Positions 5,802-11,018 of a DNA stretch of 11,018 nucleotides are shown one piece after another; position 1 is the stretch's first letter; each line of letters opens with the position of its first letter. The notes below the pieces were generated by a model. The model was not told where the DNA came from and did no database searches. It was given only the letters and a program-made list of their open reading frames with translations. Made by a program: the position numbers and the translations under genes. Source of the stretch: Acidobacteriota bacterium (GTDB taxonomy: Bacteria > Acidobacteriota > UBA6911 > RPQK01 > JADFOI01); contig JAPUKI010000175.1 in NCBI GenBank assembly GCA_027295745.1, forward strand, positions 1 through 11,018, written 5' to 3'.

Positions 5802-6917
5802 TTGGCGAACAGAGACTATTACGAAATACTGGGCATCAATAGAGATGCCAGTGGGCAGGAAGTCAAGAGCGCTTATCGCAAATTGGCCATACAATACCAT
5901 CCCGATAAGAATGCCGGGAACAAGGAAGCGGAGGAGAAATTCAAAGAGGCTGCCGAGGCCTATAGCGTCTTGAGTGACAGCGATAAGAGAGCTCGATACG
6001 ATCGCTTTGGGCATGCCGGCGTCAGCTCCGGAGGTGGAGGTTTTGAAGGATTCGATCCCGACACCTTCTCTGATTTCAGCGACATCCTGGGTGATTTCTT
6101 TGGCTTCGGAGAAATCTTTGGAGGCTCTCGAAGACAACCAAACCGACCCCGCCGCGGTGCTGATCTTCGATTTGACCTTGAGCTGAGTTTCGAAGAGGCT
6201 GTATTTGGCGTCAAGACAAAGATCAAAATTCCCCGCCAGGAAACCTGCCGGAACTGTCAAGGCTCGGGAGCCGATCCGAAGCAAGGAATCTCCACCTGTA
6301 CCGCCTGTCAAGGACAGGGTACTGTTCGATACCAGCAAGGCTTCTTCACGATTCGTCAAACATGCTCCACCTGCCGTGGTAGTGGACAATTGATTAAAAA
6401 AGCTTGTTCCCAGTGCAAAGGCAGAGGACAAGTGCGGAAGGAAAAAGTGCTTGAGATCAAGATTCCCGCCGGAGTGGACGAAGGCTCTCGCTTGAGAATT
6501 ACCAGGGAAGGAGAAGCGGGACCCAACGGCGGTCCCAGCGGGGACCTGTATGTCGTGATATCAGTCACAGAGCATCCCTTTTTTAAGCGCAGCGACAACA
6601 ACATTTACTGCGAGATACCGATCAGTTTCTCCCAGGCCGCTCTGGGTGGAGAGACTACTGTGCCTACCATGGAGAACCCAGAGAAGATCAAGATTCCATC
6701 AGGAACCCAATCCAATACGGTCTTCCGCTTAAAAGGCCGAGGGGTTGTCAGCGTCAACGGGCGCGCCAAAGGGGATCAACTGGTTCAAGTCAAAGTCGTC
6801 ACCCCCACCAAGTTGAACAAGGAACAAAGGGAACTCCTCCAACGGCTGGATGCCATTTCAGGAACAGACCAAGAATCGAGTAGTCTCTTTGAGAAAGTCA
6901 AAGAGATGCTGAGTTAG
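5802..6917 (+). CDS. dnaJ: Chaperone protein DnaJ
   Basis: DnaJ is the Hsp40 that delivers unfolded clients to DnaK and stimulates its ATPase. From the TTG start it has 371 residues, standard for a type I DnaJ. The J domain (1-70) opens ANRDYYEILGI and has the HPD motif at 33-35. A Gly/Phe-rich linker follows (about 71-110, with GGGGFEGFDPDTFSDFSDILGDFFGFG split by acidic DIF-like turns). All four zinc-binding CxxCxGxG repeats are intact, with cysteines at 149/152, 166/169, 188/191 and 202/205. The C-terminal substrate-binding domains contain EHPFFKRSDNNIYCEIPISFSQAALGG and FRLKGRGV. It lies 114 bases after grpE behind its own probable promoter, and the barrel gene follows after 23 bases. The domain set is complete, so no loss of function is suggested. 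Confidence 0.97.
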   Translation: MANRDYYEILGINRDASGQEVKSAYRKLAIQYHPDKNAGNKEAEEKFKEAAEAYSVLSDSDKRARYDRFGHAGVSSGGGGFEGFDPDTFSDFSDILGDFFGFGEIFGGSRRQPNRPRRGADLRFDLELSFEEAVFGVKTKIKIPRQETCRNCQGSGADPKQGISTCTACQGQGTVRYQQGFFTIRQTCSTCRGSGQLIKKACSQCKGRGQVRKEKVLEIKIPAGVDEGSRLRITREGEAGPNGGPSGDLYVVISVTEHPFFKRSDNNIYCEIPISFSQAALGGETTVPTMENPEKIKIPSGTQSNTVFRLKGRGVVSVNGRAKGDQLVQVKVVTPTKLNKEQRELLQRLDAISGTDQESSSLFEKVKEMLS

Positions 6918-6940
6918 GCTTCTGTTTCAATCGGGCAGCC

Positions 6941-7768
6941 ATGAGATACCTTCCATTGCTTCTCTTCCTCTTTCAACCAGCTCTTGTTTTCTCCCAGCAG
7001 CGACCCCTCGTGACTGAACGCGCGGAGATAGTCACAAGGGGGCATATCCTTTTCGATATCGGCCTGGAGTTCCTTCAGGATGCCGTATTTGCTTTCTCAG
7101 GGCTGGAAGGGGATTTGACTCGAATCGGGGTACTGGGGGTCCGCATGGGGGTGGCGGATAACGTTGAACTTCAGGTTCTGGGAACCATCCAGGACATCTT
7201 AAACATCGAGAATCGCTTTATGGCCCCCAACACCCCTCAACTCAACTTCTCGGGAAATTCAACCCGCGACGTGGGAGATTTTACCATGGCCACCAAAGTG
7301 CGCCTCACAGAAGAGGGAGAGAGGTGGCCGGCCATGGCATCTCGGTTCGGCTTCAGCATGCCCAATGCCTCCAACGAAAATGGGTTGAGTAACGATGAAA
7401 TCAATGTCTTTTCAAGTCTTTTGTTTCAAAAGCAATTTGGAAAGCTTCAGGTATTCACGAATTTGGGCTTTGCCATTTTAGGAGATCCGGTTACTTCCGG
7501 ATCTCAAGACGACCTGTTTACTTATGGTGTGGCAGCGTTGCACCCGCTCACTGACGGAATCAATCTGGTAGTAGACGCTTATGGGCGGGTGGGAGCCGGA
7601 GGGATCGGAACCGAGGAGCAATCACTGCTTCGCTTGGGGACCCAGATCAATGCGGCTGGATTGGTATGGGATGTGGCCCTGTCTTTGGGTTTTCGACACA
7701 CAGATCCTTCTTCGGGACTCGTGGTAGGCGTGTCGAAGGAATTCAACTTCCCCCTGCTTGTACGCTAA
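6941..7768 (+). CDS. Probable outer-membrane beta-barrel protein of unknown function
   Basis: I do not recognise a specific family. The 275-residue product begins with a clear Sec signal peptide: MRYLPLLLFLFQPALVFS, then QQRP, with likely cleavage after Ser18. The mature part has many short stretches of alternating hydrophobic residues separated by Gly/Asn/Asp turns (for example ILFDIGLEFLQ, TRIGVLGVRMGVADNVELQVLG, LQVFTNLGFAIL, INLVVDAYGRVGAGG, LVWDVALSLGFRH, GLVVGVSKEFNF), which suggests a small outer-membrane barrel resembling transporter-like proteins such as the phenol-degradation MetA group. The closing VGVSKEFNFPLLVR lacks the classical terminal Phe of porins, ending in Arg. It starts 23 bases after dnaJ with only a weak GGGCAG ahead, and may be co-transcribed with it. 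Its stop overlaps the convergent nrdJ stop, and no terminator is seen between them. Confidence 0.72.
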   Translation: MRYLPLLLFLFQPALVFSQQRPLVTERAEIVTRGHILFDIGLEFLQDAVFAFSGLEGDLTRIGVLGVRMGVADNVELQVLGTIQDILNIENRFMAPNTPQLNFSGNSTRDVGDFTMATKVRLTEEGERWPAMASRFGFSMPNASNENGLSNDEINVFSSLLFQKQFGKLQVFTNLGFAILGDPVTSGSQDDLFTYGVAALHPLTDGINLVVDAYGRVGAGGIGTEEQSLLRLGTQINAAGLVWDVALSLGFRHTDPSSGLVVGVSKEFNFPLLVR

Positions 7769-10473
7769 CTGCAGCCTGAGGTACTGCCGCAAACACTGCA
7801 AATGTAGCAGTTGCCATTCCGCTGCATGAGATTCCCGCAAGTCAGGCAAGTGTGGGATTCCCTGGAACTATCCTGGATCAGCCGCTGGGCAGCACGGGTG
7901 GCCTCGGGCAAAGCGACCTGGTCTGAGAAGGTCACCTGTACGCCGCCCTGGATACTACCATTCGGTTTCACGTTGTGGATGCCCAGGGCCTCCTGAACCT
8001 CAGAGCTGAGAAATCGGGTGGCCAGATAACGGACTACATAGTCGGGAATTGAGGTGGTGAACGGGATCTGAGAATTGTCGGTCAATCCAGACGGCTCAAA
8101 GCTCATATGAGCAAACATTCGGACGTAGTCCTCCAGTGGCACACCACGCTGCAAGCCCATTGAGATGGCAATAGCCCAAGCCATGGTCATGCCCTGGAGA
8201 GTGGAGCCTTGTTTGGCAAAATTGAGGAAGATTTCACCCAACTGTTCGTCTTCCGGGTACATACCCATGGTCAGATAACCCTTGAAGCCCTTGATTCGAA
8301 ACTCGTGCTGCAGGGCCGGGTGATCCTTGGGCATGTTGCGTTGCTGCCGTACGCTCACCGGTTGAAGTCCGTCCTTGTTAGAAAGCGGCTGTACCATCTT
8401 GCATCCATCGCGATAGATGGACACTGATTTCATCCCGTATTTCCAACCCTGGATATAAGCCTCCATGATCTCTTCCACCGGGGCCTCGTTGGGGAGATTA
8501 ATGGTCTTGGAAATAGCGCCGGACAGAAAGGGCTGAACGGCGCCGCACATCTTAATGTGCCCAAGATATTGAATGGAACGACTTCCCCTGGCCGGCCGAT
8601 CAGCACAGTCAAAAACGGCTAAGTGCTCTTCTTTCAAGTGAGGGGCGCCCTCGATCGTTTCCTTCTTCTTGATATACCCCAAGATATCGTCGATCTCTTC
8701 CTGGGAATAGCCCAGTCTCTTGACAGCTCGAGGAATCGTGTTGTTCACGATCTTCAGGGTTCCTCCACCCACCAGTTTCTTGACTTTGACCAGTGAAAAC
8801 TCGGGCTCTACACCTGTGGTATCACAATCCATCATGAAAGCAATGGTCCCGGTGGGAGCCAGGAGCGTGACCTGAGCATTCCGATATCCATGCTCGGAGC
8901 CCTTCACGATCGCCTGATCCCACACCTCCATAGCGGAGTGCAGAAGATCCATGGGAACCAAGGCAGAATCGATTCCAGAAAGAGCTTCCCGATGCTTATG
9001 CATGACACGCATGGTGGTGATCCGATTTTTCTCAAAGCCGGCGAAGGCGCCCATTTGCTCGGCGATCTCGGCACTGGTCAAATAGGCCTGACCGGTCATC
9101 ACAGCTGTGATCGCAGAAGAGAGACTCCGAGCCTGATCACTGTCGTAGGGAAGGCCACCAGCCATCAGCAGCGCGCCCAGATTGGCATATCCCAACCCCA
9201 AAGTCCGGAATTCGTGGCTGACTCTCGTGATTTCCGGGGTGGGGTAGGAGGAGTTGTCAACAATGATCTCCTGCGCCAGGATCATGGTTTGAACAGCTCG
9301 GCGGAAAGCCTGAATATCGAATCGCCCTTCTTCCTTCACGAACTTCATCAGGTTCAGAGAGGACAGATTACAGGCTGAATTGTCCAGGAAGACGTATTCT
9401 GAACAGGGATTGCAGGCGTTAATGGGTCCAGAATTGGGACAGGTGTGCCAGTCATTCAGGGTCGTGTAAAACTGAAGACCTGGATCACCACAAATCCAGG
9501 CCGCCTCTGCGATCCACTGCATCACCTCGCGGGCTTTGTAGGTATCAACGACCTCGCCTGTTGTGACTTTACGGGTTTTCCATTCTTTTTCATTGACCAC
9601 GGCCTCCATGAACTCGTTGGTCACGCTGACACTATTATTGGCATTTTGAAACTGGACGCTCCGGTAGGCTTCTCCATCGATGGAGTCGTCGTATCCGAAC
9701 TGGATTAGCTTGTGAGCCTTTTCTTCCTCCCGAGCCTTACTCCAGATATAGTCCTTAATATCAGGATGATCAGCGTTTAGAATGACCATTTTAGCGGCTC
9801 GCCGTGTGGCTCCGCCCGACTTGATGGCACCTGCAAAGCTGTCATACCCTCTCATGAAAGAGATAGGTCCTGAAGCAAAGCCCCCCACCGCCAAGGGCTC
9901 CACTGAAGATCGAATATTCGACAAGTTCACACCCGAGCCAGAACCTCCTTTGAAAATAAGGGCCTCGGTTTTGGCCAGCTTCATGATCGAACCCATATTG
10001 TCTTGGACGCTATTGATAAAGCAGGCCGAACACTGAGGATTCCTCTTGATGCCCATGTTGAACTGTACCGGGCTATTGAAGGCGGCCATTTGATGCAGAA
10101 GTAGATAAGACAGCTCGTAATTGAAAGTTTGAGCATCCTTACTGGAGGCGAAGTAGTGCATCTTCTTGCCCCAAACGGTCAGGGTGTCAACGATACGCCC
10201 GATGAGCTGCTTGACACTGTGCTCCCGCTTGGAACTTCCCAGATGACCACGGAAATATTTACTGGCTACAATGTCCGTCGCCCGTTGGGACCAAAATTGA
10301 GGGAATTCCAGGTTCTCTTGTCGAAAAGCGACCTTGCCAGTCTCAAAGTCCTTGATCTCGGCGGTCCGAGTCTCCCACTTGACATCGTCAAAAGGGTGTC
10401 TTCCCGTTTGGCTGAAGTAGGGTTCGATTGTGAGACCAGTAGACACTTCCGCTTTCCCAACAGCCTTTTTCAT
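7765..10473 (-). CDS. nrdJ: Adenosylcobalamin-dependent (class II) ribonucleoside reductase
   Basis: Reduces ribonucleotides to deoxyribonucleotides using a radical made from adenosylcobalamin, so it works with or without oxygen. From ATG at 10473 it has 902 residues. The first redox-pair cysteine lies in NPQCSACFINS (148 or 151). The finger loop NACNPCSEYVFLDNSACNLSSLNL carries Asn355, the thiyl-radical Cys357, Glu359 and the second redox Cys368, the 11-residue spacing being that of class II enzymes. ALIFKGGSGSGVNLSNIRS and APTGTIAFMMDCDTTGVEP are typical substrate-site segments. A TSCPD-like domain follows (about 724-815), and then a Cys-rich tail TCLTCGNLMQ...CYICSVCG...C, which is probably a zinc or redox-shuttle tail. 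I see no N-terminal ATP-cone. The frame can be extended to a TTG at 10491, but GGAAGG lies 10 bases ahead of ATG 10473, which is preferred. No other reductase gene adjoins it. Confidence 0.95.
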   Translation of the reverse strand: MKKAVGKAEVSTGLTIEPYFSQTGRHPFDDVKWETRTAEIKDFETGKVAFRQENLEFPQFWSQRATDIVASKYFRGHLGSSKREHSVKQLIGRIVDTLTVWGKKMHYFASSKDAQTFNYELSYLLLHQMAAFNSPVQFNMGIKRNPQCSACFINSVQDNMGSIMKLAKTEALIFKGGSGSGVNLSNIRSSVEPLAVGGFASGPISFMRGYDSFAGAIKSGGATRRAAKMVILNADHPDIKDYIWSKAREEEKAHKLIQFGYDDSIDGEAYRSVQFQNANNSVSVTNEFMEAVVNEKEWKTRKVTTGEVVDTYKAREVMQWIAEAAWICGDPGLQFYTTLNDWHTCPNSGPINACNPCSEYVFLDNSACNLSSLNLMKFVKEEGRFDIQAFRRAVQTMILAQEIIVDNSSYPTPEITRVSHEFRTLGLGYANLGALLMAGGLPYDSDQARSLSSAITAVMTGQAYLTSAEIAEQMGAFAGFEKNRITTMRVMHKHREALSGIDSALVPMDLLHSAMEVWDQAIVKGSEHGYRNAQVTLLAPTGTIAFMMDCDTTGVEPEFSLVKVKKLVGGGTLKIVNNTIPRAVKRLGYSQEEIDDILGYIKKKETIEGAPHLKEEHLAVFDCADRPARGSRSIQYLGHIKMCGAVQPFLSGAISKTINLPNEAPVEEIMEAYIQGWKYGMKSVSIYRDGCKMVQPLSNKDGLQPVSVRQQRNMPKDHPALQHEFRIKGFKGYLTMGMYPEDEQLGEIFLNFAKQGSTLQGMTMAWAIAISMGLQRGVPLEDYVRMFAHMSFEPSGLTDNSQIPFTTSIPDYVVRYLATRFLSSEVQEALGIHNVKPNGSIQGGVQVTFSDQVALPEATRAAQRLIQDSSRESHTCLTCGNLMQRNGNCYICSVCGSTSGCS

Positions 10474-10483
10474 TTCTTTCTTT

Positions 10484-10489
10484 CCTTCC
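10484..10489 (-). promoter_or_regulatory. Ribosome binding site of nrdJ
   Basis: On the minus strand GGAAGG (10489 to 10484) is followed by 10 purine-rich bases and ATG at 10473. The alternative TTG start at 10491 would itself contain this motif, which argues against it. Confidence 0.6.
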
Positions 10490-10587
10490 AAGGATTAGGT
10501 TCCGGGTTATCCGGTGCGGCCCATTCTAGATGGGGACCCTGACGATCCAGACTTCAACGGGACCGATCTCTCCATAACCCCTTTGAA

Positions 10588-10603
10588 ACCCAATATATAG
10601 CGG
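10588..10603 (-). promoter_or_regulatory. NrdR-box-like site, proximal
   Basis: On the minus strand the 16-mer CCGCTATATATTGGGT matches the NrdR box as I recall it (ACACWATATATWGTGT) at 13 of 16 positions and has the symmetric core CTATATATTG. NrdR is the ATP/dATP-sensing zinc-finger repressor of ribonucleotide reductase operons. This copy lies just downstream of the expected transcription start. Confidence 0.62.
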
Positions 10604-10616
10604 TCATTTAACTGCT

Positions 10617-10622
10617 ATTATA
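10617..10622 (-). promoter_or_regulatory. -10 box of the nrdJ promoter
   Basis: On the minus strand TATAAT is a perfect sigma70 -10 hexamer. A -35 hexamer at 17-base spacing would be GGGCTC (10645 to 10640), which does not match TTGACA, and four of its bases lie inside the end of element 2. The -10 box overlaps the distal NrdR-like site by three bases, so a bound repressor would block the promoter. Confidence 0.5.
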
Positions 10623-10635
10623 CTAAATATGGTGT
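10620..10635 (-). promoter_or_regulatory. NrdR-box-like site, distal
   Basis: On the minus strand ACACCATATTTAGTAT matches the recalled NrdR box at 13 of 16 positions. It is separated from the proximal site by exactly 16 bases, so the two begin 32 bases apart, about three helical turns. Paired boxes with about this phase are the known arrangement for NrdR. Confidence 0.62.
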
Positions 10636-10736
10636 TGTTGAGCCCGCACTTCTCACACCCGCTCTACTGCATCGGCGCAATGATCCGCCCTGACTGTGTT
10701 GTGCGACCCGCAAGCGGGTACCCCTCGGCCTCCATA

Positions 10737-10888
10737 GTGCCTCGCTTCATAGCTATGATGGCGTTTGTGGCGAGCGACCTCTGTGTCGCTCGTCGTCGCC
10801 GATGTCCACACATCGCCTTCTCCTTGCTCCTTGATCTCGCCTCGCAAGACCCGTCAGCAAACGTCACCATATCTATAAAACGAGGCAC
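10737..10888. repeat. 34-position stem enclosing the core in element 2
   Basis: Bases 10737-10770 (starting GTGCCTCGCTTCATAG) pair with 10855-10888 at 27 positions plus two G-T pairs and five mismatches, with no gaps. The closed loop, 10771-10854, contains the core. The stem has the same role as arm A in element 1 but a different sequence. Confidence 0.75.
10773..10842 (-). repeat. Conserved core repeat, copy 2
   Basis: This is the reverse-orientation copy of the core at 328-397, 55 of 70 bases identical. Its tip hairpin is CGATGT (10800-10805) with ACATCG (10810-10815), the same stem as in copy 1 with a different 4-base loop. Similarity runs slightly beyond both ends (TTTGTGG on the left, CGCAAGACCC on the right). 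Confidence 0.8.
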
Positions 10889-10890
10889 TG

Positions 10891-10910
10891 AACGTACTCA
10901 AGAGTACGTT
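10891..10910. repeat. Perfect 9-bp hairpin in element 2
   Basis: AACGTACTC (10891-10899) and GAGTACGTT (10902-10910) are exact complements around a 2-base AA centre. It sits immediately beside the core-bearing stem, inside the 20-base inverted repeat, so element 2, like element 1, has two hairpin arms within an outer stem. No T-run follows, so an intrinsic terminator is unlikely. Confidence 0.7.
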
Positions 10911-11018
10911 TGCGGGGGCCTCGCCGGGGTACCCGCTTGCGGGTCACGCCTGGTCAGACCGGCCCTTCCGCCGCGCGCCACGAGTGGCTCGCAAAGACCT
11001 GGTGTGAGAAATGCGGGC

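Larger units (their letters stand above)
10474..10611 (-). other. nrdJ leader, no gene
   Basis: Between the probable transcription start (near 10610) and the nrdJ ATG there are roughly 137 bases. On the minus strand I see short hairpins (CCCAT-CTAGA-ATGGG, and GGTTAT with a later ATAACC), but no conserved B12-box, and the leader is shorter than a typical cobalamin riboswitch. No open frame with a credible start was found. Confidence 0.45.
10705..10945. repeat. Perfect 20-base inverted repeat in element 2
   Basis: GACCCGCAAGCGGGTACCCC at 10705-10724 is exactly complementary to 10926-10945. Each arm is itself a small palindrome (ACCCGC-AA-GCGGGT), so each can fold alone or pair with the other arm across about 200 bases. 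The repeat encloses both the core-bearing stem and the 9-bp hairpin. Confidence 0.85.
10642..11018 (-). mobile_element. Structured element 2: nested inverted repeats, possibly cut by the window end
   Basis: GCCCGCACTTCTCACACC at 10642-10659 is complementary to 11001-11018 at 17 of 18 positions, so these look like terminal repeats, though the right end coincides with the window edge and may extend further. Inside are a perfect 20-base inverted repeat, a 34-position stem, the shared core on the minus strand and a separate 9-bp hairpin. The whole 377 bases hold no credible gene: the few short open frames have no recognisable product. The left end abuts the distal NrdR-like site of nrdJ by 6 bases. 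The terminal repeats are unlike those of element 1. A non-autonomous transposon or a composite of two nested elements would both fit. Confidence 0.68.

Noticed and set aside
9445..10542. Plus-strand open frames of 84-162 residues opposite nrdJ
   Set aside because: They are mirror frames of a fully conserved nrdJ coding sequence and show no protein family features.
10474..10611. Cobalamin riboswitch in front of the B12-dependent reductase
   Set aside because: The leader is only about 137 bases and no B12-box is present. Class II reductases are themselves users of B12, and the site evidence favours NrdR.
10653..10888. Two minus-strand open frames of 64 and 74 residues in element 2
   Set aside because: They lie in palindromic repeat DNA shared with element 1, where the matching frame is not kept, so coding is unlikely.

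Overview
This window looks like a piece of chromosome from a Gram-negative bacterium of moderate G+C content. The Gram-negative call rests on a periplasmic Do-type protease end and a signal-peptide protein with an outer-membrane beta-barrel look. The gene set (aldehyde dehydrogenase, alanine dehydrogenase, LipM-type octanoyltransferase, hrcA-grpE-dnaJ without dnaK, and a long adenosylcobalamin-dependent ribonucleotide reductase) would fit Acidobacteriota or a related environmental phylum. That placement is an impression, not proven by the sequence.

Layout. Positions 1-282 hold the C-terminal PDZ domain of an HtrA/DegP-type protease cut by the window edge. Positions 282-552 hold a non-coding element with 31-base terminal inverted repeats and TTA on both sides. 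A plus-strand run then spans 562-7768: aldehyde dehydrogenase, alanine dehydrogenase, LipM-like protein, hrcA, grpE, dnaJ and a probable beta-barrel protein. Spacings are short or overlapping, except for a 114-base gap before dnaJ that carries a good sigma70-type promoter. The minus strand from 10473 down to 7765 encodes NrdJ, which converges on the barrel gene with a 4-base overlap of stop codons. The nrdJ upstream region has a TATAAT -10 box and two NrdR-box-like 16-mers spaced 32 bases start to start. From 10642 to the window end is a second non-coding element made of nested inverted repeats.

How it works together. The first genes point to amino-acid and aldehyde catabolism (NAD-linked oxidation of an aldehyde and of alanine) and to lipoyl cofactor assembly. 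The middle genes are the heat-shock repressor HrcA and two DnaK co-chaperones. nrdJ supplies dNTPs without needing oxygen and is probably repressed by NrdR when dNTPs are plentiful.

The most interesting signal is outside the genes. The two non-coding elements, at opposite ends of the window and in opposite orientation, share a core of about 70 bases (55 of 70 identical without gaps, by my hand alignment). The core has a CGATGT-N4-ACATCG hairpin at its tip. In each element it is enclosed by a stem whose sequence is unrelated to that of the other element, yet pairing is kept. The terminal repeats also differ. This suggests a family of structured, probably mobile, non-coding elements. No transposase, CRISPR array, tRNA or rRNA is visible in the window.
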